Positions 36,554 to 44,301 of a stretch of 64,000 nucleotides of DNA are shown piece by piece. Below the pieces are notes generated by a model. The model saw nothing but the letters and a program-made list of their open reading frames with translations, did not search any database and was not told the DNA's origin. A program made the translations under genes and the position numbers. How positions within the stretch are numbered: the first letter of the stretch is position 1; each line of letters begins with the position of its first letter. This DNA comes from Aquirufa antheringensis (lineage in GTDB: Bacteria; Bacteroidota; Bacteroidia; Cytophagales; Spirosomataceae), in the NCBI RefSeq assembly GCF_004307425.1, contig NZ_SEWZ01000003.1, forward strand, positions 310,001 through 374,000, in the 5' to 3' direction.

Positions 36554-37420
36554 TTAGGGGATTCTAATCACCGCGCTCACCGGGAAATGATCCGTAGGAT
36601 ATTTATTGTCCCATGTTTCGCTATGGGTCGTATGCTGTAAGACTGAAGGCCCATTTTTGACAAAAATATAGTCAATATGTTTGCCCTCTTGTTCTTTTGA
36701 GAAGCCGTTAAAAGAGCTGTATGGTCCATAATGGCCATTTTGGCTAATCTTCTCTGCATCGATAACGTGCGCAGGATTTTTTGTGTCTACTAATACTTGT
36801 ATGGGCTCGTCATCTGGTGTGGCATTGAAATCACCTGTTAATATCACCGGAGATTTACCCGCGATTTCAGCAATTTTACGCAATACCAGCTTCGCACTTT
36901 CTCTGCGAGCCACTTTGCCTAAGTGATCAAAATGGGTGTTGAATACAAAGAATTTTTTACCTGTTTTGATCTCCTGGAATTGGCCCCAAGTCACCACGCG
37001 GCGGCAGGCCGCATCCCAGCCAAAACCTACCTTGTCACAAGAGTCTGATAACCAAAATGTTTTCTCTTGAAGCAATTTGAATTTCGATTTCCGGTACATT
37101 AAGGCAGAAAACTCGCCTTCAGTTTTCCCATCATCTCGGCCTTTCCCAAACCATCCAAAACCAGGCAATTCCTTCTCTAAATCCGTGATTTGATGTAAGA
37201 AAGCTTCCTGTAATCCGATAATATCTGCTTGATGGTAGCGTATCAATTCCCCACAATGCTTCGCGCGGTATTTCCATTGGTTTGCGCCATCTGATTCGGT
37301 ATCTAATCGCACATTGAAAGTCATGGCCTTTAGCTGGCCAGGGGAGGCAGTAAATTGCGCTGAGGCCGCTGTGCTAGCTAATAAAAGCACAAAACAAGTA
37401 AAGGCTTTCAATATGTTCAT
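36554..37420 (-). CDS. Exported endonuclease/exonuclease/phosphatase family protein (nested start inside coaE frame)
   Basis: If translation starts at the internal ATG at 37420 the product is 288 residues, with a textbook signal peptide (MNILKAFTCFVLLLASTAAS, then AQ). The EEP domain shows MTFNVRLD, IIGLQEAF (metal Glu), NTHFDHLG, GDFNATPDDEP and DYIFV...PTDHFPVSAVI, the catalytic Asp/Asn/His set. Such secreted enzymes cleave nucleic acids, phosphoesters or lipid head groups. The strong signal peptide argues that this protein is made separately from CoaE, since it would otherwise be buried in the middle of a cytoplasmic kinase fusion. Confidence 0.7.
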   Translation of the reverse strand: MNILKAFTCFVLLLASTAASAQFTASPGQLKAMTFNVRLDTESDGANQWKYRAKHCGELIRYHQADIIGLQEAFLHQITDLEKELPGFGWFGKGRDDGKTEGEFSALMYRKSKFKLLQEKTFWLSDSCDKVGFGWDAACRRVVTWGQFQEIKTGKKFFVFNTHFDHLGKVARRESAKLVLRKIAEIAGKSPVILTGDFNATPDDEPIQVLVDTKNPAHVIDAEKISQNGHYGPYSSFNGFSKEQEGKHIDYIFVKNGPSVLQHTTHSETWDNKYPTDHFPVSAVIRIP

Positions 37421-37990
37421 TACTTGAGGAAATACGCGGTCGTTCTTCCCGTTTTGAATCACAAAATCAGCTCCCCAAAGGTAGTTTTTAGGTTGCGGTT
37501 GTAAATCGATTATTTGCATGGTTTCCATATAACTCATACGACTTCTTTTTTGGACATTCTGAATGCGCTCCGGTAAGGGACAATCCACGGTGATCATCTG
37601 GGTGATGTGATCAGGCTTCGTGCGCGGTGTGATGAGGGCGGATTCGTATAAACAAAATGGGGCTTCTGGGGCATTTAAAATCCATTCTGAAGCTTGGGAA
37701 CGAACGGCGGGATGTATGATGGCATTGAGGTGAGCGACATCACCTGGGTATTTTTGTAAGAGGCCTTTGATCCAAGCGCGATTATAAGAACCGTCTGGAA
37801 GGTAAGCTTTAGGACCAAATTCCGCGATAATAGCTTCCTTCACCCCAGCATCCTTCTCGCATATTTCCCGCGCTACTTTGTCCGCTTCAAAAACAGGAAT
37901 CCCTAAACACGAAAAAATCCGGCAAATGGTTGATTTGCCGGATCCTATTCCGCCTGTAATTCCGATGAAAGGTTTCAGGCCTGTATCCAT
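36554..37990 (-). CDS. coaE: Dephospho-CoA kinase fused in frame to an endonuclease/exonuclease/phosphatase protein
   Basis: A single 478-codon frame. Residues 1 to about 195 are dephospho-CoA kinase, the last step of coenzyme A synthesis: P-loop GITGGIGSGKST (10-21), FEADKVAREI, IIHPAVR and the usual end ADFVIQNG...VFPQVMNIL. Without a stop the frame runs into a signal peptide (from Met191) and then an EEP-fold domain. CoaE alone is normally about 190-200 residues. A TAATG sits at the junction, with its TAA in the +1 frame, so one missing or extra base would restore a separate coaE ending at residue 189. The fusion is therefore real, or a recent or sequencing frameshift. The gene follows yajC by 4 nt. 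Confidence 0.85.
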   Translation of the reverse strand: MDTGLKPFIGITGGIGSGKSTICRIFSCLGIPVFEADKVAREICEKDAGVKEAIIAEFGPKAYLPDGSYNRAWIKGLLQKYPGDVAHLNAIIHPAVRSQASEWILNAPEAPFCLYESALITPRTKPDHITQMITVDCPLPERIQNVQKRSRMSYMETMQIIDLQPQPKNYLWGADFVIQNGKNDRVFPQVMNILKAFTCFVLLLASTAASAQFTASPGQLKAMTFNVRLDTESDGANQWKYRAKHCGELIRYHQADIIGLQEAFLHQITDLEKELPGFGWFGKGRDDGKTEGEFSALMYRKSKFKLLQEKTFWLSDSCDKVGFGWDAACRRVVTWGQFQEIKTGKKFFVFNTHFDHLGKVARRESAKLVLRKIAEIAGKSPVILTGDFNATPDDEPIQVLVDTKNPAHVIDAEKISQNGHYGPYSSFNGFSKEQEGKHIDYIFVKNGPSVLQHTTHSETWDNKYPTDHFPVSAVIRIP

Positions 37991-37994
37991 TGAA

Positions 37995-38294
37995 TTACTC
38001 TTCTAGGCGAGATGAAGCGTCTTTAGAGATCGCCGTTTTCTCGAAAACCATCCGAACCCCTTTGCTTGAGTCTACTTCGACTACGATCGTCTTTTCGCGA
38101 ATCGTAACGACCGTTCCGTGTGCGCCACCGATGGTCACCACTTTGTCACCAGTCTTTAATTCTTCAATAAATTTCTTCGCTTCTTTCGCCTTTTTTTGTT
38201 GTGGACGAATCATGAAGAAATAAAATACGACAAAAATACCTCCGAAAAGGATAATTTGCATGTACGCTGGACTCTGTGCTTGTAATAATAACAT
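37995..38294 (-). CDS. yajC: Preprotein translocase subunit YajC
   Basis: 99 residues: a short periplasmic N-terminus, one membrane helix (IILFGGIFVVFYFFMIRPQQKKAKE region, with the hallmark FMIRPQQKK) and a cytoplasmic beta domain with LKTGDKVVTIGGAHGTV. YajC associates with SecDF and SecYEG in the inner membrane. It lies between the DUF1573 gene (4 nt) and coaE (4 nt) in the conserved Bacteroidota gene order. Confidence 0.94.
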   Translation of the reverse strand: MLLLQAQSPAYMQIILFGGIFVVFYFFMIRPQQKKAKEAKKFIEELKTGDKVVTIGGAHGTVVTIREKTIVVEVDSSKGVRMVFEKTAISKDASSRLEE

Positions 38295-38298
38295 GTGT

Positions 38299-38739
38299 TT
38301 ATTTTTTAGGTACTACTTCTACTTTAAATGCCATTCTGTTTTCTGCGGGCAGCGTATTACAGTAGGCGGTAATGGTTTTTTGCAATTTGCCTTCTTTTCC
38401 TTTTGAATCAAACTTCACGCGAATAAATCCCTTTTTGCCGGGTTGAATCACCTCTGTGCTCCATTTAGGCGTGGTACAACCACATGAGGCATTTACTGAG
38501 ATAATTTTCAAGGGCAAATTCCCCGTATTCTTAAAGTTAAAGGTATGAAAAACACTATCTCCCTCTACTAAACGTCCTAAAGAAACAACGGGTTTGTCCA
38601 CTTTCAGGATGGGGTGTTTTTCTGCACTCGGTTTTAAGGCTGCCGGGATGGCATTTTCGGTGGCATTGTTCGCCTCCTTTTGCTGGTTCGTGCAGGACAT
38701 GGTCCCCAGTAGACAGAAAAAAAGGAGAATAGAACGCAT
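38299..38739 (-). CDS. DUF1573 domain lipoprotein
   Basis: 146 residues with a lipoprotein signal (lipobox TMSC, Cys16). The DUF1573 Ig-like domain has FHTFNFKNTGNLPLKIISV and the conserved ASCGCTTPKW, then PGKKGFIRVKFDSKGKEG. The family is common in Bacteroidota and located in the periplasm or envelope; its function is not established. It is a member of the nusB-coaE operon. Confidence 0.88.
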   Translation of the reverse strand: MRSILLFFCLLGTMSCTNQQKEANNATENAIPAALKPSAEKHPILKVDKPVVSLGRLVEGDSVFHTFNFKNTGNLPLKIISVNASCGCTTPKWSTEVIQPGKKGFIRVKFDSKGKEGKLQKTITAYCNTLPAENRMAFKVEVVPKK

Positions 38740-38740
38740 C

Positions 38741-39037
38741 TTATTTGGCCTTAATCTGAGTCATCATTTTTTCCACGTCCTCTAGCAATTTCTCTGCCTT
38801 GATTTTCGCGTCTTGAACGACTTTTTTACCTTCTGATTTTGCAGAAGTTTCAATAACCTCTTTCCCGTCCACGATATCATTAATCAACTGCTTTAATTGA
38901 TCACGGTATTTATTCAATTGAAAATACAGTTTACTACGGGTATTTTCTCCTTTATCTGGAGCGTATAAGATACCCACTACAGCACCGGCTGCAGCACCTA
39001 CAACGAAGGCCCAAAAAGATCTTGATGATTTGCTCAT
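38741..39037 (-). CDS. YtxH domain-containing membrane protein
   Basis: 98 residues. One glycine-rich membrane helix near the N-terminus (FWAFVVGAAAGAVVGILYAP) followed by DKGENTRSKL, the YtxH signature, then a long charged helix probably forming a coiled coil. The family is associated with stress response in Firmicutes, but its role in Bacteroidota is unknown. It is 1 nt from nusB and 1 nt from the DUF1573 gene. Confidence 0.87.
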   Translation of the reverse strand: MSKSSRSFWAFVVGAAAGAVVGILYAPDKGENTRSKLYFQLNKYRDQLKQLINDIVDGKEVIETSAKSEGKKVVQDAKIKAEKLLEDVEKMMTQIKAK

Positions 39038-39038
39038 G

Positions 39039-40202
39039 TTATTTGTTAGCTATGTCGATTAATCCTCGACCTGATTTAGTAATCACTTTTTCGTGAACTA
39101 GGCGATTCGAAACGACGTCTAAAATACCATTAATAAACTGGCCAGACTTAGGTGTCGAATAGTTTTTTGCTAGTTCGATGTACTCGTTAATGCTCACTTT
39201 TACTGGAATGCTGGAGAATTTAACCATCTCAGCTAAAGCCATTTTAAGAATGATAAAATCGGCCACCGCTAGGCGATCTGATTCCCAGTTTTTCGTTTGG
39301 TCCCCGATCCAAGCACTTAATTGCTTGTCTTCCGAAACACTATAATCGAATAATTCCTCAAAGAATAATTTATCGTCTTCCCATTGGATGGCGAGTGGTT
39401 GTAAACTTAGGTCTTCCAAAGCCTCTATCTTAAAGGTCTTGTTTGCCATACTCTTCACCACGTCCTTATTCAAAGACCAATTTAAATCTTTTTCCTCAAA
39501 ATACTCCGTCATGGACTCGTGTTTTAAAAGGAAATTTTTCAATACATACACGACAAAGGCTAAATCGTCTTCAAACTTCTTGCCCGCCGTAGGAAGGTAA
39601 GTTAAGAAGGTTTCATCCGTCAAGATGTTTTCGATAAATAATTTCTTGATTAAATTTTCTTCATCTTCAGACCAGCCGATGTGGTTCTTATCGAAGGCAC
39701 GTTGTAAATCACCCCATTTGGAAAGAATATACAAAACTTTGTTTTTTGCCAAAAGTGACGTCTTCGTGTTGTTCTCTAACAAACGTCTATTCTCATCCCA
39801 AAGCGCGATTAAGGGCAATTGTTGTAAATAATACAAGATTTTCAGGTATTGCTTGTTGATGGATTCAACCTCCGTTACCATATCTTGCTTCAGCTTTTTC
39901 GCGATTTGTTTCACGTTCGCTTGATACAATTTATAGACAGATTGAGCCGCATCTTGCGCTTCTGCAGGAATCGTTTCTTCGGAAGTAATTTCTTGGAAAT
40001 ACTCTTTTAATTGAATTTCGGCAAGTTGTCGCAGGCCCTCTAAACGAGGCATTTGGTCCTCTTTTGCCACCATTAAAGATAAATCAGGCTGAAAAATGGT
40101 CGCTAAACCATCAAAAGCTAATTGATACTGGGCACGTTCTTGTGTATAGAAAGCATACAATTGTTGAAATGCTTTGACACGTAGTAATCTCCTGTTAACC
40201 AT
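39039..40202 (-). CDS. nusB: Transcription antitermination factor NusB, long form
   Basis: 387 residues, far longer than the 140 or so of E. coli NusB but normal for Cytophagales. MVNRRLLRVKAFQQLYAF opens the protein, and the NusB fold lies at the C-terminus (EDKQLSAWIGDQTKNWE, LAVADFIILKMALAEMVKFSSIPVKVSINEYIELAKNYST). NusB binds boxA RNA with S10 for rRNA antitermination. It is the first gene of the nusB-ytxH-DUF1573-yajC-coaE operon and diverges from an ABC exporter gene. Confidence 0.92.
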   Translation of the reverse strand: MVNRRLLRVKAFQQLYAFYTQERAQYQLAFDGLATIFQPDLSLMVAKEDQMPRLEGLRQLAEIQLKEYFQEITSEETIPAEAQDAAQSVYKLYQANVKQIAKKLKQDMVTEVESINKQYLKILYYLQQLPLIALWDENRRLLENNTKTSLLAKNKVLYILSKWGDLQRAFDKNHIGWSEDEENLIKKLFIENILTDETFLTYLPTAGKKFEDDLAFVVYVLKNFLLKHESMTEYFEEKDLNWSLNKDVVKSMANKTFKIEALEDLSLQPLAIQWEDDKLFFEELFDYSVSEDKQLSAWIGDQTKNWESDRLAVADFIILKMALAEMVKFSSIPVKVSINEYIELAKNYSTPKSGQFINGILDVVSNRLVHEKVITKSGRGLIDIANK

Positions 40203-40233
40203 CCGAAATAAAAGAGCGTCTTGTTTTGAATCC

Positions 40234-40241
40234 CAAAATTA
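40234..40241 (-). promoter_or_regulatory. -7 promoter box of the nusB operon
   Basis: On the minus strand TAATTTTG fits TAnnTTTG and ends 31 nt before the nusB ATG. The -33 region is weak. Confidence 0.4.
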
Positions 40242-40264
40242 AGAATTTTAATTGATAAAGGTCC

Positions 40265-40272
40265 TATCTTTG
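40265..40272 (+). promoter_or_regulatory. -7 promoter box of the ABC exporter
   Basis: TATCTTTG matches TAnnTTTG exactly, 18 nt before the ATG at 40291. No clear TTTG at -33. Confidence 0.5.
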
Positions 40273-40290
40273 TAGTCAATTAATCTTTAT

Positions 40291-42093
40291 ATGGGCGCAT
40301 TAGGTCACATCAATCAGTATTTTTGGAAGTACAAATGGCTGCTTTTCCTGGGGATTATCTTTACCTTATTTTCGAATTTCTTTGGTGTATTCCCCGCGCA
40401 ATTAGTGCGTTATGCACTCGATTTAGTGACGGAAACCATCAACATTTATTTCCTTTTTAAAGGATTTAGCCTCCAAAAAGCCTTCTACGAAATCTTTGGT
40501 TTTACCCTCTTCTTCTATGGTGGTCTAATCATTTTAATGGCCATCTTGAAGGGTGTTTTCCTCTTCTTAGTCCGCCAGACCCTCATTGTGATGTCCCGTC
40601 ACATTGAATTTGAGTTAAAAAACGAAATTTATACGCATTATCAAACCTTGCCATTGTCCTTCTATCGCCAACAAAATACGGGCGATTTGATGGCCCGCAT
40701 TTCGGAGGATGTGGGGAAAGTGCGGATGTATGTGGGCCCTAGCATCATGTATGGATTGAATTTAATTACGGTATTTATTCTCGTGATTTATTCGATGTGG
40801 CAGGTAAATCAGAAATTGATGTGGTACGTCTTGATGCCTTTGCCCATTTTATCGATTAGTATTTATTATGTGAATTCGGTGATCATTCGCAAGTCAGAGG
40901 AGATTCAAGCAGCTCTATCGCAGATTTCCACCTTTGCGCAAGAAGCGTTTTCAGGTATTCGGGTGTTGAAGTCTTTTGTTCGGGAGAAGAAATCGGTCGA
41001 TGCTTTTACGGAGGCGTCCTCTGCTTACCGGACTAAATCGCTCGGTTTAGTGAAGGTGGATTCTCTTTTTACGCCTTTGATTGCCCTTTTAGTAGGCTTT
41101 TCAACGATTTTAGTGGTGTATATTGGTTCGCAGGAAGTGATTGCCGGTCGAATGACGGTGGGTAATATCACGGAATTCATCATGTACGTCTTTATGTTAA
41201 CGTGGCCGGTGACTGCTTTGGGCTGGACCAGCTCGCAAATTCAACGGGCGGCAGCTTCTCAGAAGCGGATTAATGAGTTTTTAGAGGCCAAATCCGAATT
41301 GACCACTGGCATGCAAATTCGCCAAGAGATCATTGGTAATTGGGAATTCAAAGGCGTAAGTTTTGCCTATCCAGGTTCTGATCGCTTGGTATTAAACAAC
41401 GTGAATTTGATGATTTCGGCAGGGGAGTCGGTGGCACTTTTAGGCCAAACGGGTTCTGGCAAATCGACTGTAGCCTTGCTTATGGCACGTTTTTATGATC
41501 CAGGTGCTGGAGAGATTTTATTGGATGGCATCTCTTTGAAAGATTGGGATATGGCCTGGGTGCGTTCTTTTGTGGGTTTTGTGCCGCAGGATGTATTTTT
41601 ATTCTCTACGAGCATTTCAGAAAATATCCGATTCGGTAATGATGCTTTAACGCAAGAAGCCATCGAAGTGGCGGCCAAGCAGGCAGATGTTTATGCCAAT
41701 ATAATGGAGTTTCCTGATCAATTCGAGACGATTCTGGGAGAGAGGGGCATCACGCTTTCAGGTGGTCAGAAACAGCGGGTGTCGATTGCGCGTGCTTTGG
41801 CAAAAAATCCCAAGATGCTCATCTTAGACGACTGTTTATCTGCCGTGGATACCCATACGGAACATACGATTCTGGAAAATTTAAAGCAGGTGACGGTAGG
41901 AAAATCGTCGCTGATTATTTCTCACCGAGTTTCTTCGGCCCGTCTAGCTAATCGAATCTTTGTTCTAGCTGATGGCCAAATCGTAGAAATGGGCAGCCAC
42001 GATGAATTGATGGCTAGCAAAACACTCTATTACGAGTTGTACCAGCAACAGTTGAACGAGGAATTACAACAGGTTTCCACTCAGCCGAATTAA
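40291..42093 (+). CDS. ABC exporter, fused permease and ATPase (MsbA/MdlB-like)
   Basis: 600 residues: about six membrane helices in the first 330, including SFYRQQNTGDLMARISEDVGKVR, then an ATPase domain with Walker A GQTGSGKST, Q-loop VGFVPQDVFLFS, signature LSGGQKQR, Walker B MLILDDCLSAVDT and switch His in LIISHRVSSA. It is a half-transporter that works as a dimer. The Walker B has Asp where the catalytic Glu is expected (LDDCLSA), which is found in some heterodimeric exporters and may make that site slow or degenerate. The 3' end overlaps a convergent TolC gene by 30 nt. Confidence 0.9.
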   Translation: MGALGHINQYFWKYKWLLFLGIIFTLFSNFFGVFPAQLVRYALDLVTETINIYFLFKGFSLQKAFYEIFGFTLFFYGGLIILMAILKGVFLFLVRQTLIVMSRHIEFELKNEIYTHYQTLPLSFYRQQNTGDLMARISEDVGKVRMYVGPSIMYGLNLITVFILVIYSMWQVNQKLMWYVLMPLPILSISIYYVNSVIIRKSEEIQAALSQISTFAQEAFSGIRVLKSFVREKKSVDAFTEASSAYRTKSLGLVKVDSLFTPLIALLVGFSTILVVYIGSQEVIAGRMTVGNITEFIMYVFMLTWPVTALGWTSSQIQRAAASQKRINEFLEAKSELTTGMQIRQEIIGNWEFKGVSFAYPGSDRLVLNNVNLMISAGESVALLGQTGSGKSTVALLMARFYDPGAGEILLDGISLKDWDMAWVRSFVGFVPQDVFLFSTSISENIRFGNDALTQEAIEVAAKQADVYANIMEFPDQFETILGERGITLSGGQKQRVSIARALAKNPKMLILDDCLSAVDTHTEHTILENLKQVTVGKSSLIISHRVSSARLANRIFVLADGQIVEMGSHDELMASKTLYYELYQQQLNEELQQVSTQPN

Positions 42094-43371
42094 TTCAATC
42101 TCTGCGGTTTTAGCGGCATATTTTGCTTCAATTAAGCGCGTTTCAGCTGCTACCGCATTGCGTTGTACCTCACGTAATTCATAGGAGGTAGCGATACCCA
42201 CTTTGAAACGATCAAAAGCGATGTCAATATTTTGCTTCGCAATCGTATAATTCTCGGTCTCCAATTGAATCAAATTCATGGAATTCTCATAGGTTACATA
42301 CGTTTTCTCTAAAGCAGATAACAAGGCATTTTTTAAATCTTCCACTTGCAAAGCTGCAATTTCCGCATTGATTTTAGCGTTTTGAATTCTGCGCTTTTGG
42401 TTATAGCCATCGAAGATATTGATCGTCGCACGCAATCCATAATTAAACACATCACTGCTTCCTTTTTCTACCCCAAAACCCGCTCCATTCGCTACATTAC
42501 TTAACGCATAACCGGCTACTAAATCAATTTGAGGCTTTTGCTGGCTCTGTAAATTCTTCGTATCTAAATCGCTAATTTTTTTACTTAAAATCGCCCCGAT
42601 CAAGGTCGGATTTTGGGACAAGGCGCTCATTTTTAGCTCGCTCATTTTTAGTTTAGGCAGTAAGTCAATGGTGTTAACGATTTGGAAATCAGCCTTAAAA
42701 TCTTTGACTAATAGCGCGTTGAAACCTATTTTCGTGTTAGTATACGATTGCTCTTGAGCGATTAAAAGTGCTTTGTCTTCATTATAATCGACCTGCGCAG
42801 AATAATAATCCACTTTAGATCCTTGTCCCACTTCGAAGCGATCTTTCGCTAATTTGAGGCGGTCATTGGAAATTTCTAGCCCTTTTTTGAAGTTATTGAC
42901 ACGCAGGTTTTGGCGTATAATATCGTAATAAGTAGAGGAGATCAAGGCAATCAAGTTCTCAATCGACGATTCTGTTTGTTTCGCCCCTAAGTTTTGTAAT
43001 TCTTTATAGCGGTCACGCAAGACGAACATTCCTTGGCCATCATAGAGTGTCCAGGCCATCGCCATACCCACGTTTCCGGAATTGGAATTCACCCCAGATT
43101 GAACTAAAGGGGGGCGTAGGCCTCCAAAAAAGGACTGGTCAATCCCTGAAATAGTGTAATTTTTATTCGCGGTTCCTGTGATGGTAGGAAGGAAGCCCGC
43201 ATTACCTAAGCTATTCTCATTCGCTGCGATTCGTTCTCTTTGTCTAGAAATCTGAATCGAATATTGCTTCGTGATGCCTTGTTGAATGGCGTCTTCTAAT
43301 GTCAACAAGTGTTGTGCTTGTGCCGCAATAGGTGACAAAAAAGCGATTAAGGCTAGGCGAAATAGTTTCAT
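42064..43371 (-). CDS. TolC family outer-membrane efflux protein
   Basis: 435 residues with a signal peptide ending near AAQAQ (residue 20). The mature protein opens with LTLEDAIQQGITKQYSIQISRQRERIAANE, the usual TolC repeat start, and shows the two-repeat helical hairpin pattern (KDRFEVGQGSKVDYYSAQVDYNEDK and FDRFKVGIATSYELREVQRNAVAAETRLIEAK). It forms the trimeric outer-membrane duct of type I or RND exporters. No membrane-fusion partner is next to it. It faces the ABC exporter tail to tail, sharing 30 nt. Confidence 0.9.
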   Translation of the reverse strand: MKLFRLALIAFLSPIAAQAQHLLTLEDAIQQGITKQYSIQISRQRERIAANENSLGNAGFLPTITGTANKNYTISGIDQSFFGGLRPPLVQSGVNSNSGNVGMAMAWTLYDGQGMFVLRDRYKELQNLGAKQTESSIENLIALISSTYYDIIRQNLRVNNFKKGLEISNDRLKLAKDRFEVGQGSKVDYYSAQVDYNEDKALLIAQEQSYTNTKIGFNALLVKDFKADFQIVNTIDLLPKLKMSELKMSALSQNPTLIGAILSKKISDLDTKNLQSQQKPQIDLVAGYALSNVANGAGFGVEKGSSDVFNYGLRATINIFDGYNQKRRIQNAKINAEIAALQVEDLKNALLSALEKTYVTYENSMNLIQLETENYTIAKQNIDIAFDRFKVGIATSYELREVQRNAVAAETRLIEAKYAAKTAEIELIRLSGNLL

Positions 43372-43399
43372 AGGTATAGGTTACAAACAATCAATAGAA

Positions 43400-43407
43400 C
43401 AAACTTA
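43400..43407 (-). promoter_or_regulatory. -7 promoter box of the TolC gene
   Basis: On the minus strand TAAGTTTG matches TAnnTTTG exactly and ends 28 nt before the ATG at 43371. Confidence 0.5.
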
Positions 43408-43476
43408 ACAAAATCAAGTCACAATAGGAAGGCCAAAGCCTATAAGTACCCATAAGGCTTTTTGTCAAGAAAAGTT

Positions 43477-43484
43477 TACATTTG
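43477..43484 (+). promoter_or_regulatory. -7 promoter box of the MOSC gene, predicted leaderless
   Basis: TACATTTG matches TAnnTTTG exactly, with only four T residues before the ATG at 43489. Transcription from it would start at or within a base or two of the start codon. A TTTTTG at 43459-43464 is too close to be the -33 element. Confidence 0.5.
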
Positions 43485-43488
43485 TTTT

Positions 43489-44301
43489 ATGGTAACGCAT
43501 CTCTATATATACCCCATTAAATCGCTAGGCGCCGTTTCTCTCCGCGAATCTATCTTGGAAAAAGAGGGTTTGCGCGGCGATCGTCGCTTTATGTTAGTTG
43601 ATTCGAAGGGGATGTTTATTACCCAAAGGACTCGTCCAGCATTGACTCGTTTCGTTTTATCTGAAACGGCTGGCGGTTTTACGGTGAAAGATGCTGTGAC
43701 GGGATTAGTGAAAGAATTGTCCTGGGAACCACTGCTGGGTGATTGGCTTTCGGTTGAAATTTGGGAGGATCAATTGCTTGCACGTGAGGTGCTGGAGGGC
43801 TGGTCTGAGTGGTTTTCTGCTGCCTTGTCTGAAGAGGTGAAATTAGTTCGGATTACACCGGAACAACCTCGGTTGATGAAAGTGAAATACCAGACAGAAT
43901 TAGCCACAACTACTTCTTTTGCGGATTCTTTGCCGCTGCTTTTAGTCAGTTCTGGATCCTATGCTGCTTTGCAAGAGCGTTTAGAAGAACCCGTTGATCA
44001 GTTGCGTTTTAGGCCGAATATTATTGTTTCATCGCTAGAGTCTTTTGCCGAGGATACTTGGGCTGAATTAAAGATAGGAGAGGTCTCTCTTTCAGGTGCC
44101 AAACCTTGTGCCCGTTGTCCCCTCGTAAACGTGGATCCACTGACGGGGGAGTCAGATAAAAAGACGCTTAAGGCTTTAGCTTCGTTTCGGACGCTAAATC
44201 ACAAAGTCTATTTTGGGCAGCAATTTGTCCCCATGTCTGTAGGGAAAATTCAGGTAGGAATGGAAGTTCAAGTTATTCAATCGAAAGATGCGATTTATTA
44301 A
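43489..44301 (+). CDS. MOSC domain protein (MOSC_N plus MOSC)
   Basis: 270 residues from the ATG at 43489; an upstream TTG lies within the promoter and is rejected. The N-terminal beta-barrel opens with THLYIYPIKSLGAVSLRES and GLRGDRRFMLVD, and the C-terminal MOSC domain has RFRPNIIVS and the conserved cysteine in GAKPCARCPLVNVDPLTGE. It resembles mARC/YcbX-type enzymes, which carry the molybdenum cofactor and reduce N-hydroxylated compounds. No ferredoxin domain is attached, unlike E. coli YcbX. The moaC and moeA genes at 57-58 kb supply the cofactor. It overlaps the next gene by 14 nt. Confidence 0.86.
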   Translation: MVTHLYIYPIKSLGAVSLRESILEKEGLRGDRRFMLVDSKGMFITQRTRPALTRFVLSETAGGFTVKDAVTGLVKELSWEPLLGDWLSVEIWEDQLLAREVLEGWSEWFSAALSEEVKLVRITPEQPRLMKVKYQTELATTTSFADSLPLLLVSSGSYAALQERLEEPVDQLRFRPNIIVSSLESFAEDTWAELKIGEVSLSGAKPCARCPLVNVDPLTGESDKKTLKALASFRTLNHKVYFGQQFVPMSVGKIQVGMEVQVIQSKDAIY

